The notes under the pieces were generated by a model. That model ran no database searches. It had not been told where the DNA came from and was given only the letters and a program-made list of their open reading frames with translations. Position numbers and translations under genes: made by a program. Shown here piece by piece: positions 54,181 through 62,062 of a DNA stretch of 64,000 nt (the first letter of the stretch is position 1; each line of letters begins with the position of its first letter). Source of the DNA: Defluviicoccus sp. GTDB taxonomy: Bacteria; Pseudomonadota; Alphaproteobacteria; MPNO01. The stretch is from positions 1 to 64,000 of the forward strand of contig JAPPGP010000125.1 of assembly GCA_028821395.1 (NCBI GenBank), given 5' to 3'.

Positions 54181-55413
54181 GTGCCTGAAAACTGCGACAT
54201 CCTGATCCGAAACGCCCGTCTTCGCCGAGCGGCGGAGGGGCTGCGCGACATCGCGATCGCCGGCGGTAGGATCGCCGAGATCGGCCCCGCCCTGACCGCC
54301 GGGGCCGATACCGAGATCGACGCGGCGGGCGGGCTGGTCACCGAGTCCTTCGCCAACCCGCATCTCCACATGTGCAAGGTGTGGACGCTGGAGATGATGC
54401 AGGACGACGCGCTCAAGGCCTATCGCGAGGGCCAGATGGGCAAGACGATGACCGCCATCGAGCTCGCGAGCCTGGTCAAGGAGAAATACGACGCGTCCTG
54501 GATTGCCGACAACGCCCGGCGCGCGGCCGCGCTGGCGGCGCTGCACGGGAATCTGCACATCCGCGCCTTCGCCGATGTAGACACCAAGGCGCGGCTTGAA
54601 GGGGTGAAGGGGCTGCTGGCGGTGCGCGAGGAGTTTCGCGGCATCGTCGACATCCAGGTGGTCGCCTTCGCCCAGGACGGCATCGTCCGCGAGCCGGGCG
54701 CGGCGGAGCTGATGCGCGAGGCGATGGAGCTCGGCGCCGACGTAGTGGGCGGAATCCCGTGGATCGAGTTCACCGAGGCCGACGCCGCCCGGCACGTGAG
54801 GACCTGTTTCGACCTCGCCCAGGAATTCGACAAGGACGTCTCGATGCTGCTCGACGACGCCGGCGACCCCGGACTGCGCACGCTCGAGACGATGGCCGTC
54901 GAGGCGATCGGGCGCGGCTGGGAGGGCCGCGCGCTGGCGCATCACTGCCGCGCCATGGCGCTCTACCCGGAGGCCTATTTCAAGCGGCTCTGCGCGATCC
55001 TCAAGCGAGCCCGCGTGCCGGTCGTCAGCGACCCCCATACCGGCCCGCTGCATGCGCGGGTGCGGGAGCTTCTCGAGAACGACGTCCTGGTCTGTCTCGG
55101 CCAGGACGACATCTCCGACGCCTACTACCCGTTCGGCCGAAACAACATGCTGGAGGTCGCCTTTCTCGCCTCCCACCTGCTGTGGATGACGGCGCGCGAG
55201 GAGATCGACCGGCTCTACGACTTGGTGACGGTCGATGCCGCGCGCGCGATGAACGTCCACGACCTCGCGCTCCAGCCGGGCGCGCCGGCGCATCTGGTGG
55301 TGCTGGACGAGCCCAACACGGTGGAGGCGCTGCGCAACCACACCCCGCCCGCCCACGTGGTGAGTCACGGGAAGCTCGTCGACCGGGCAAGCATGGCGGC
55401 CTTGGCCGGATGA
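54181..55413 (+). CDS. Cytosine-deaminase-like amidohydrolase with altered metal site
   Basis: A 410-residue protein of the CodA-like amidohydrolase group, starting at GTG 54181. Conserved features are NPHLH (His61, His63), AHHCRAMALY (His255) and LGQDDISDAYYPFG (Asp309). By remembered alignment with E. coli CodA, the metal ligand His214 is Leu223 and the proton-shuttling Glu217 is Asp226 (in SMLLDDAGD). Either the metal is held differently or the activity differs. With the BMP-type importer divergent from it, the ligand may be a pyrimidine, pterin or similar base. Confidence 0.75.
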   Translation: MPENCDILIRNARLRRAAEGLRDIAIAGGRIAEIGPALTAGADTEIDAAGGLVTESFANPHLHMCKVWTLEMMQDDALKAYREGQMGKTMTAIELASLVKEKYDASWIADNARRAAALAALHGNLHIRAFADVDTKARLEGVKGLLAVREEFRGIVDIQVVAFAQDGIVREPGAAELMREAMELGADVVGGIPWIEFTEADAARHVRTCFDLAQEFDKDVSMLLDDAGDPGLRTLETMAVEAIGRGWEGRALAHHCRAMALYPEAYFKRLCAILKRARVPVVSDPHTGPLHARVRELLENDVLVCLGQDDISDAYYPFGRNNMLEVAFLASHLLWMTAREEIDRLYDLVTVDAARAMNVHDLALQPGAPAHLVVLDEPNTVEALRNHTPPAHVVSHGKLVDRASMAALAG

Positions 55414-55466
55414 ACCGGCCGAACGTGGCCGCGTCGCGCCCTGCGGGACGCCACCGACGCGACCGG

Positions 55467-56243
55467 TCAGACCAGGATCGCGGCGCCGGCGCCGATCAGA
55501 ATTGCGCCGAACAGCCGGGCGACCCAGGCCGGCAGGACCGGCCATTTCTCCAGCGCCACGAGCACGGTCAGGAACACGATCCAGACCGGGTTCATCACAC
55601 CCGCCACGAACAGCAGCAGCATCAGCGCCCAGCAGCAGCCGGCGCAGTAGAGGCCGTGCTTGAGCCCCATCGCGAGCGCGCCTTGCACGCCGTCCCGCCA
55701 CTCCGCCATCAGGAAGCCGAGCGGCGTGCGGCAATGCCTGAGGCAGGCCTCCTTCAGCGGCGTCCACTGGTAGAGCCCGGCAAGCGCGAGCAGCCCCCCG
55801 GTGAGCCAGTCGGAGCGGCTCACGATCATCGGCGTCAGCAACCCGCTCGCCTGGAACTCCCACTGCGCGCCGGCGGCGAGCGCCGAATAGCCGACCCAGA
55901 CCAGCAGATAGCCGCCGGCGAAGGCGAGCGTCCGCGGCGCCGCTCCCCCGCCCCCGGCATCGCCGCGTTCGACGGTATCGAAGGCGAGGATCATCGGCGC
56001 GGCCGAGGGCAGCATCATGGCGAACATCATCCCGGCCCACATGGCAAGCACCGCGACCGCGGTGGCCCATGACCAAGCGGCGTCCATCGGCATCGCCAGC
56101 CGCACCAAGGGATGCGCCATGTCGAGCGTCATCCAGGCGACGAACCCCCAGCTCGCGGCCAGCACGAGGCCGAGCGCCGCGAGGATCGGGGCGCGACGGA
56201 GAAGGCGGCGGAGGGCCGCGCGCAGCGTTTCTTCACCCGTCAC
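55467..56243 (-). CDS. DUF2182 integral membrane protein
   Basis: A 258-residue protein with about six spans, matching DUF2182 (predicted metal-binding membrane protein). MAMPMDAAWSW-type segment is followed by AMWAGMMFAMMLPSAAPM, a Met-rich helix, and AEWRDGVQGALAMGLKHGLYCAGCCWALMLLL-like region with HGLYCAGCCW; Met, His and Cys could bind copper or another soft metal. It starts at GTG 56243, overlapping the Rieske stop as GTGA, so the pair is co-translated. Function unknown. Confidence 0.82.
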   Translation of the reverse strand: MTGEETLRAALRRLLRRAPILAALGLVLAASWGFVAWMTLDMAHPLVRLAMPMDAAWSWATAVAVLAMWAGMMFAMMLPSAAPMILAFDTVERGDAGGGGAAPRTLAFAGGYLLVWVGYSALAAGAQWEFQASGLLTPMIVSRSDWLTGGLLALAGLYQWTPLKEACLRHCRTPLGFLMAEWRDGVQGALAMGLKHGLYCAGCCWALMLLLFVAGVMNPVWIVFLTVLVALEKWPVLPAWVARLFGAILIGAGAAILV

Positions 56244-57385
56244 CGCCCGGGCCGCTCCCCATCTAGCTCGCTTTCGACAATCCGGTTGAAGCGGTCGAGC
56301 GCGCCCTCGAATCGGCCGAAGCGGAGCTCCGCGTTGGCACCCGAGTCGAGCCCGCCCTGGATGCTCTCGCCGATGGCGAAGTCCTCGGCCAGGGTCTCGA
56401 CGGTGATGGCGTGGTTCCGGCGCCAATGCGTGGTGTCTTCGGAAGCGGCCGGCGCCAGGGTGGCGATCCTGAGCCGGGTCCGGTCGGGCGCGAGCGGCAG
56501 GGTCTGGATCCAGACCACGTGGTCCTCCTGCACCAGGAGCTGCGCGGACGGGAACACGGTGTAGACCAGGTTGGCCGCCCGCCTGAGCGACCAGCTCTCC
56601 CTCGGCCGCTCGATCATGGCGTCGAGCCGGGCGCGCGGCAGGACCGAGCGGATATGCCGGCCGTAGACCCGGTAGCTCGACAGATTGTCCTGGAAATGGG
56701 GGCCGATCGAGTCCTTGTGGGCGATGCGGAAATGGTAGGACTCGATGCCGCCCTCGACGAGTATCTTCCAGTTCGCCGCCCGCTCCTGGGTATCCTGGTG
56801 CACGATCCGCAGCGCGCCGGCGTCGAGCCAGGCGAAATCGGCGGCGAGCCCGTCGAGGAAACCGTCGATGTCGGGCGCCGTCGCGCCGGCGGCGGCGACC
56901 CAGATCCAGCCGTGGCGCTCGGCGCAACCCAAACGCTTCAACCCGAGTCCCTGCTTGTCGATGCCGGGGAAACCGGCGGCTTCGTGGGTGACGGCGTCGA
57001 GCGCGCCCCGGTTGTCGAAGGTCCAGCCGTGATAGGGGCAGACGAAGCGGCGCGCGCAGCCGTTCGCCGCGTCGACCAGCCTGGTGCCGCGATGGCGGCA
57101 GACATTGAGGAAGGCATGCGCGGCGCCGCCGGCGTCCCGGGTCAGCAGCAGCGGCAGGCCGGCGAGCTCGCGGGTCAGGAAGGCGTCCGGCCCCGCCAGC
57201 TCGCTCGCATGCGCGACGATCGCGGGAAGGGCGCGGAACAGGCGGCCGCGTTCGCGCGCGAAGCGCTCGGGGGAGGTGTAGCGCGCGACCGGCGAGGTCG
57301 CGACCTCGTCGTCGAGCCAGAAGCCGCGCGCGCGGCGCAGGCCGGCGAGCTCCTCCAGCAGCTCGATTTCGGTGGCGCGGTCCAT
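56240..57385 (-). CDS. Rieske 2Fe-2S aromatic oxygenase, alpha subunit type
   Basis: A 381-residue Rieske oxygenase. Cluster ligands are Cys96 and His98 (CRHRGTRL) and Cys116 and His119 (CPYHGWTF). The mononuclear iron site is ESYHFRIAH with His218 and His223. The start at ATG 57385 has no obvious ribosome site; the upstream extension is unconserved. No beta subunit, ferredoxin or reductase is next to it; instead it is fused translationally to a DUF2182 gene. Such single-gene oxygenases often act on choline-like, carnitine-like or aromatic substrates. Confidence 0.87.
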   Translation of the reverse strand: MDRATEIELLEELAGLRRARGFWLDDEVATSPVARYTSPERFARERGRLFRALPAIVAHASELAGPDAFLTRELAGLPLLLTRDAGGAAHAFLNVCRHRGTRLVDAANGCARRFVCPYHGWTFDNRGALDAVTHEAAGFPGIDKQGLGLKRLGCAERHGWIWVAAAGATAPDIDGFLDGLAADFAWLDAGALRIVHQDTQERAANWKILVEGGIESYHFRIAHKDSIGPHFQDNLSSYRVYGRHIRSVLPRARLDAMIERPRESWSLRRAANLVYTVFPSAQLLVQEDHVVWIQTLPLAPDRTRLRIATLAPAASEDTTHWRRNHAITVETLAEDFAIGESIQGGLDSGANAELRFGRFEGALDRFNRIVESELDGERPGR

Positions 57386-57473
57386 GGCAAGAACCCGGAC
57401 GGTGTCGGCGCGTCGATTGGTACCGCGCCCGGGGGCGAAACCGAAACCGTTTCTGTGGCAGAGTCGCTCCGCC

Positions 57474-58253
57474 ATGCTGCGGTTTGCCGCCAATATCTCG
57501 ATGCTGTTCGCCGAGCGCGACTGGCTGGACCGGCCGGCGGCGGCCGCCGCGGCCGGGTTCGAGGCGATCGAGATCCAGTTCCCCTACGACCGCCCGGCGG
57601 AGGACTGGCGGCGGGCGATCGAGGCGGCGGGGCTCGCGGTCTCGGTGCTCAACCTGCCGGTGGGCGACATGCTGACGGGCGGGCCCGGCCTCGCGGCGAC
57701 GCCGGGCCGGGAGGCGGAGTTCCGCCGGGCGGTGGAGACCGCGCGCGGCGTGGCGGCGGCGCTCCGCCCCGGCAACGTCAACGTGCTCGCGGGCTATCCC
57801 GAACGGCACGGCTTCGAGCGCGCGCGCTGCCTGGAGACGCTGGCGGAGAACCTGCTTGTCGCGGCCGACGCGATGGGCGGGATCGGGATCGGCGTGGTCG
57901 TCGAGGCGGTCAACGCGGTCGACCGGCCGGGCTTCCTGCTGACCACCAGCGCAGAGGCGCTGGAGGCTGTCGATATGGCTGGCCACGGCAATCTCGCGCT
58001 GCAGCACGATTTCTACCACATGGACATCATGGAGGGCCGGCCGATCGAACGGCTCGGGGAGATCGTCGGGCGTATCGGCCACGTCCAGTTCGCCGACAAC
58101 CCCGGACGGCGCGAGCCCGGCACCGGCGCGATCGACTTCCCGGCGGTGTTCGCCGCACTCGACCGGCTGGGGTACGAAGGCTGGACCGCCGCGGAGTACC
58201 GGCCGAGCCGGCGGACCGAGGAGACTCTCGGCTGGATGACGGCGGCGGGCTGA
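57474..58253 (+). CDS. hyi: Hydroxypyruvate isomerase family protein
   Basis: A 259-residue TIM-barrel of the Hyi/sugar-phosphate isomerase group. Family segments: FAANISMLFAERDWLDRP at the start, VVVEAVNAVDRPGFLL (metal-binding Glu), LQHDFYHMDIMEG, GHVQFADNPGRREPGTG and the end EYRPS. ATG 57474 is chosen because the family begins MLRFAANISML-like. It diverges from the Rieske gene. It would interconvert hydroxypyruvate and tartronate semialdehyde or a related sugar acid. Its last 44 codons recur in a broken copy 2.4 kb downstream. Confidence 0.85.
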   Translation: MLRFAANISMLFAERDWLDRPAAAAAAGFEAIEIQFPYDRPAEDWRRAIEAAGLAVSVLNLPVGDMLTGGPGLAATPGREAEFRRAVETARGVAAALRPGNVNVLAGYPERHGFERARCLETLAENLLVAADAMGGIGIGVVVEAVNAVDRPGFLLTTSAEALEAVDMAGHGNLALQHDFYHMDIMEGRPIERLGEIVGRIGHVQFADNPGRREPGTGAIDFPAVFAALDRLGYEGWTAAEYRPSRRTEETLGWMTAAG

Positions 58254-58282
58254 GCGGCGTCTTTCGAAAGGGGATTGTACGC

Positions 58283-58585
58283 TCAACCAGCCAGTTTCGT
58301 GGCAAATGCCTGTACGAACGGCGAAAGCAACCAACCCAGAATACTGGCGACGGCAACGAGAACGGCGATCGCACCGGCCACGAACCACGCTTTGTTTTCC
58401 AACGATCGCAAGCGGCCCTGCACACTCATCACATCGTTGCCGAGCGACTCCACCTTCCCTTTGAGTTCGCCTATGGAAGACTGCACTTCCATCATGATCT
58501 TGATGAGAGCGCCTGGATCGACCGCGGTTTCGTAGGATGTCGCCTTCGCGGATTCTCTGGCCTTTTCCTGTTCCGCACCGGCCAT
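58283..58585 (-). CDS. Hypothetical membrane protein with coiled coil
   Basis: A 100-residue protein. Residues 27-64 (IKIMMEVQSSIGELKGKVES and on) form a likely coiled coil, and one membrane helix follows (WFVAGAIAVLVAVASILGWL, about 66-85). The layout resembles small phage-type membrane proteins such as XhlA, but I would not name it. It starts one base after the preceding stop, as the second gene of a two-gene unit, and is visibly poorer in G+C than the surrounding genes. Confidence 0.65.
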   Translation of the reverse strand: MAGAEQEKARESAKATSYETAVDPGALIKIMMEVQSSIGELKGKVESLGNDVMSVQGRLRSLENKAWFVAGAIAVLVAVASILGWLLSPFVQAFATKLAG

Positions 58586-58586
58586 G

Positions 58587-58847
58587 TCAGCCCCGCGCCG
58601 CTTCGATCCGGTCCCGGAGAGACCGGTATGCGTACCCGGCATGTGCCCTCACCCGGAGCACGAGAGCGTTGCCGCCCCCACATTTCTCGCCGAGCCCCAA
58701 TTTGGAACTCATGCTGCTCGCGCTGCCATCGTATTGGAGGAGATACAGCTTGGGGGCGGTCTCCACATAACCGTCTTCGGCGACCCGCTCCGGGTGGCGG
58801 TGCAGCCCGTCGTTCCCTCCCAGCGGGAGTACGCTGTAGACCGCCAT
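58587..58847 (-). CDS. Hypothetical small protein
   Basis: An 86-residue soluble protein with a GGAG ribosome site before ATG 58847. The middle has LYLLQYDGSASSMSSKLGL and the end ALVLRVRAHAGYAYRSLRDR. I recognise no family. It is first in the lower-GC unit with the membrane protein and has the best -35 match in the window upstream. Lower G+C and absence of context suggest recent acquisition. Confidence 0.6.
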   Translation of the reverse strand: MAVYSVLPLGGNDGLHRHPERVAEDGYVETAPKLYLLQYDGSASSMSSKLGLGEKCGGGNALVLRVRAHAGYAYRSLRDRIEAARG

Positions 58848-58872
58848 GGTGGTATCTCCGATTGGTATTGAA

Positions 58873-58901
58873 ACCCTAGATATTCAGAGATTTTCTGTCA
58901 A
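58873..58901 (-). promoter_or_regulatory. Near-consensus promoter of the two-gene hypothetical unit
   Basis: On the minus strand TTGACA (58901-58896) is a perfect -35, 17 bases from TAGGGT (58878-58873), in an AT-rich segment, 26 bases before the ATG. Confidence 0.55.
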
Positions 58902-59381
58902 CAAGGCCCTGATCGGGGGTGACGCATTCAGTCGCAACCGCCGATGCGTCCTGCTTCCGTAATGGGGCATTTGCGGTCAAGCACGATCTTCACCGGTCGG
59001 ACCGTTCCAACCGGGTTTTAGGTCACCAGCCACCGCGCCTGTGGCGGGTTGCATAGCCTCAGACGTGTTGACGATCTTCGGCAAGCCGTCGCGGCTGCGC
59101 GTCAAACTTGCTCGACTTGGAAGTCTTGCGGTCCTGATAAGGGCGACCCGGGATGTGTCCGTCGCCGGGTTCTCTCTTCCGTCCGTGGTCGGCGCGGCGG
59201 CCGCCAACGTCATGCCTGGTCCAGTACGATCCCCGAGTGCCGATCTGTCGGGCGTGCTCGACCGCAACGCGGCGGTTCGGCGAACAAGAGCAGACACGCG
59301 CATCATCGGGAACCGCGTCCCGGCGAGGGGACACCGGTGAGCGCCATCTTCAGGAGCGGTGCTTTGCTCCTCTTCCCGTTA
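58902..59381. other. Non-coding or decayed stretch between the hypothetical unit and the IS
   Basis: About 480 bases without a gene I can support. Open frames exist on both strands (for example 58977-59306 minus) but lack ribosome sites, family motifs or codon regularity. A hairpin AGGAGC/GCTCCT lies at 59352-59371. It may hold decayed mobile-element sequence. Confidence 0.4.
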
Positions 59382-59405
59382 ACGGCCAGTGTGACACGGC
59401 CGTGC

Positions 59406-60446
59406 CTATGCCGTGTGGAGCGCCATCGCCGCCTCGCGCGTGAAGCGGAACGCGGTGCCGTCCCGCCACATGCGGTGCAGCACCACGCCGATCCGCCGGG
59501 CCAGCGCGACGGTCGCGCGCTTCCTGCCGCGCAGCACCGCGAGGCGCAGCGCCCAGGCCTTCAGCCAGTTGTGAGCTCCGCGGTACAGCATCACCGTGGC
59601 GGCCTGGTAGAGCGCCGTGCGCAAACCGGCGTCGCCGGCCCTGGTGATCGCGCCGACGATATCGCGTTCCCCGGACTGGTTCCGGCCCGGCGTCAGCCCC
59701 ACCCAGGGACCGACGTCCTTCGATCTGCGGAACCGCCCGGGATCGTCGATCGCGGAGGCGAACGTCAGGGCCACGACCGGGCCGACGCCGGGCATGGTCA
59801 TCAACAGGCGGAATGTCGGGTCCTTGCCGGCCAGATTGCGCACCTGCTTCTCCAGCCCGGCCAGCTCGCGGCGCAGCGCCGCCCGCGCCCGCAGGATCGG
59901 CTCGGCCGCAGCTTCCAGCATCGCGTTGCCTGCAATCAACTCCCGCACCCGCGCCTCGTAGCGGCCCTTCGAGACAGGGCCCAGCTTCAGGCCGAAGTTG
60001 CGCAGCACGCCGCGCAGCGAGAGCTCGATCTCGATGAGCACCTCCAAGACCGACTTGCGCGAGGTCAGCAGTGCCCGCATCTCCTGCGACGACACCGTCT
60101 TGCAGTGCACCGGCCGGAACCAGCCCATCCGCAGCAGTCGCGCGATGCCGTAGGCGTCCCGGCGGTCCGTCTTGATCGGCTTCGCCTTCAGCGCCGACTT
60201 CACCTGCCGCGTCTCCATCAGCACGGTCTCGAAGCCGGCGTCCGCCAGCCCCTTGTGCAGCCATCGCGACAGCGGACCGGCCTCCAGGCCAATCGCCGCG
60301 ATCCCGTACGGCAGCTCGCGCATGAACGAAACCAGCGCATCCGGCGCGCTGGCAACCTGCGCCTCCGTCACCATCTCCCCCGTCTCGCCGAGAGCCCAGA
60401 CCGCCGTGCTTGCCAGCGATACATCCAGACCGATATAGACTTCCAT
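59406..60446 (-). CDS. IS110-family transposase
   Basis: A 346-residue DEDD recombinase. The N-terminal RuvC-like domain has GLDVSLASTAVWAL (first Asp), AIGLEAGPLSRWL (Glu) and KTDRRDAYGIARLLRMG (Asp pair). The C-terminal Transposase_20 domain has MPGVGPVVALTFASAIDDP and WVGLTPGRNQSG. ATG 60446 follows AAGGAAAGGG. The full length and intact motifs suggest it is or recently was active. Such enzymes use a bridge RNA to choose target and donor DNA. Confidence 0.9.
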   Translation of the reverse strand: MEVYIGLDVSLASTAVWALGETGEMVTEAQVASAPDALVSFMRELPYGIAAIGLEAGPLSRWLHKGLADAGFETVLMETRQVKSALKAKPIKTDRRDAYGIARLLRMGWFRPVHCKTVSSQEMRALLTSRKSVLEVLIEIELSLRGVLRNFGLKLGPVSKGRYEARVRELIAGNAMLEAAAEPILRARAALRRELAGLEKQVRNLAGKDPTFRLLMTMPGVGPVVALTFASAIDDPGRFRRSKDVGPWVGLTPGRNQSGERDIVGAITRAGDAGLRTALYQAATVMLYRGAHNWLKAWALRLAVLRGRKRATVALARRIGVVLHRMWRDGTAFRFTREAAMALHTA

Positions 60447-60590
60447 GTCGTGGCCCTTTCCTTCACAGGGCATTGGGGCGCGCCTTGCGGCAAGACCCCG
60501 CGAACACGCCAAGCGTGTAAGGGCAACGACACTCCAATCGGCAACATCGCTACAAGCTCCCACAATACCGCTCAGCGCCAAGCCCCATTA
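60447..60590 (-). ncRNA. Candidate IS110 bridge-RNA region
   Basis: The non-coding DNA directly upstream of the transposase, where IS110-group elements encode their bridge RNA. Two stem-loops are visible: ACACGC-CAA-GCGTGT at 60504-60518 and a GGGG/CCCC stem at 60475-60499 with an inner CTTG-CGG-CAAG hairpin. Limits are arbitrary and the guide loops were not identified. Confidence 0.3.
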
Positions 60591-60657
60591 CGGCATCTGT
60601 CGGGTCGCTTGCCGAATAGAACAGCCCTGGACCCGGCATGGGGTAACTCCCCGGCTT

Positions 60658-60792
60658 GGCGCCGGCAAGATCGACTTCCCGGCGGTCTTCGCAGCGCTCG
60701 GCCGGCCGGGCTACGAAGGCTGGATCGTCGCGGACTACCGGCCGAGCCGGCGGGCCGAGAAGACCCTGGGCTGGATGGCGGGAGAGGGGTGA
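60658..60792 (+). pseudogene. C-terminal fragment of a second hydroxypyruvate-isomerase-like gene
   Basis: Forty-four codons ending in TGA match the end of the intact hyi at 57474: IDFPAVFAALGRPGYEGW here against IDFPAVFAALDRLGYEGW there, then YRPSRR and LGWM in both. Similarity continues 15 bases past the stop (GCGGCGTC-TTCGA) and ends at the IS side around 60657. No start or N-terminal part exists nearby. It is a partial duplicate or a paralogue cut by the IS or an accompanying deletion. Confidence 0.8.
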
Positions 60793-60796
60793 GCGG

Positions 60797-60903
60797 CGTC
60801 CTTCGATACGCCGCCCTTCGGACGGCTACTCAGGATGAGGGGGGGGCGGCCAGCAAGAGATTCCCTCATCCTGAGTAGCGGCGAAGCCGCGTATCGAAGG
60901 ACG
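60797..60903. repeat. Long extragenic palindrome
   Basis: Outer arms CGTCCTTCGATACG (60797-60810) and CGTATCGAAGGACG (60890-60903) match over 14 bases; inner arms of 17 bases (60825-60841 and 60863-60879, containing CTCAGGATGAGG / CCTCATCCTGAG) match too, and each half has its own small hairpin around TTCGG or GAA. From memory, this CCTCATCCTGAG...TCGAAGGA pattern is a common dispersed palindrome of alphaproteobacteria. It may also terminate transcription between hyi and the importer genes. Confidence 0.8.
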
Positions 60904-60978
60904 CTCGGGCCGTCGCCCAAGCCGTCATGGTCGGACTCTTTCCGGGCTTCTCCCTCGTCCGGTTGCCGCGCCGTCGGC

Positions 60979-62058
60979 TCAGTGCGCGCGGGCGATGCGG
61001 CGTCCGTCCTCGCCGAACAGGAACAGGTGCTCCGGGGTGAAGCGGACGCCGAGCTCGGTGCCGGCGCGCCAGGTCGAGACGCCGTCGACCACGGCGATCA
61101 GATCCTGCTCGCCGCCATAGTCGAAATAGAGCAGCGTGTCCTTGCCGAGCGGCTCGACCAGGTGGATCTTCTCGACGATGTCGCCTTGGCCGCCGATGGC
61201 GAGATGCTCGGGCCGGATGCCGAGCGTGCCGGGGCCGGGCGCCGCCCCGGCGAAGGCGGGGGGCAGCGCGATCGTCGTGCGCTCGCCGGCGAACACGGCG
61301 GAGCCCGCTTCGTTCTCGATCCGGCCGGGGATCAGGTTCATCGACGGGCTGCCGAAGAAATCGGCGACGAATAGCGAGACCGGGTCTGAGTAGATCTCGA
61401 GCGGCGTGCCGACCTGCTCGATCTCGCCGGCGCGCATCACCACGATGCGGTCGGCCAGCGTCATCGCCTCTTCCTGGTCGTGGGTGACGTAGATGAAGGT
61501 CTTGCGCAGCTCCTGGTGCAGCCGGTCGACCTCGGCCCGCATCTCGCGCCTGAGCTTGGCGTCGAGGCTCGACAGCGGCTCGTCGAGCAGGAAGGTATCG
61601 GGCTCGGTGATCAGCGTCCGGGCGAGCGCGACGCGCTGCGATTCGCCGCCCGAGCACTGGCCGGGCATCTTGTCCAAGAGGTGGCTGATGCGGACCATCG
61701 CGGCCACCTCGCGCACCCGGCGCCGGCGGGTCTCCAGATCGACCTTCTGCATTCTCGGGCCGAACTCGATGTTCTGGGCCACCGTCTTGTGCGGGAACAG
61801 CGCGTGGCTCTGGAACACCATGCCGAGATTGCGGTCGCCCGGCTCGAGCTCGTTGACCGGGTTGCCGTCCATGCGGATCTCGCCCGAGCTCGGGTCCTCG
61901 AAGCCGGCGATCATGCGGAGCGTCGTCGTCTTGCCGCAACCCGAGGGCCCCACCATGACCAGGAACTCGCCGTCCTCGATGGTCAGGCTGAGATCCTTCA
62001 CCGCGACCACCGAGCGGCCGAACTCCTTGCGCAGCTTGTCGAGCTCGATGCGTGCCAC
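60979..62058 (-). CDS. MalK/UgpC-type ABC transporter ATP-binding protein
   Basis: A 359-residue ATPase with a C-terminal TOBE regulatory domain (about 240-359). Walker A is GPSGCGKTT (37-45), the Q-loop VFQSHALFPHKTVAQN, Walker B TFLLDEPLSSLDAKLR, and the H-loop YVTHDQEEAMTLADR. The signature reads CSGGESQR, with Cys in place of the usual Leu and Glu-Ser after GG. It follows the inner permease by four bases. It powers a CUT1-type importer for a sugar, polyol or related solute. Confidence 0.92.
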   Translation of the reverse strand: MARIELDKLRKEFGRSVVAVKDLSLTIEDGEFLVMVGPSGCGKTTTLRMIAGFEDPSSGEIRMDGNPVNELEPGDRNLGMVFQSHALFPHKTVAQNIEFGPRMQKVDLETRRRRVREVAAMVRISHLLDKMPGQCSGGESQRVALARTLITEPDTFLLDEPLSSLDAKLRREMRAEVDRLHQELRKTFIYVTHDQEEAMTLADRIVVMRAGEIEQVGTPLEIYSDPVSLFVADFFGSPSMNLIPGRIENEAGSAVFAGERTTIALPPAFAGAAPGPGTLGIRPEHLAIGGQGDIVEKIHLVEPLGKDTLLYFDYGGEQDLIAVVDGVSTWRAGTELGVRFTPEHLFLFGEDGRRIARAH

Positions 62059-62062
62059 GTCG

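Larger units (their letters stand above)
59382..60657 (-). mobile_element. IS110-family insertion sequence (ends approximate)
   Basis: A DEDD-type transposase gene with a 211-base non-coding region before it and a palindrome just after it (ACGGCC, A, GTG, TGA, CAC, GGCCGT at 59382-59403). IS110-family elements usually lack terminal inverted repeats and target duplications, so ends cannot be fixed by eye. The right limit is set where homology to hyi begins (60658). The long 5' non-coding end favours the IS110 rather than IS1111 group. Confidence 0.6.

Noticed and set aside
58977-59306. 110-codon minus frame before the IS, possibly a transposase remnant
   Set aside because: No motif I can name and no ribosome site; described as unassigned sequence instead.
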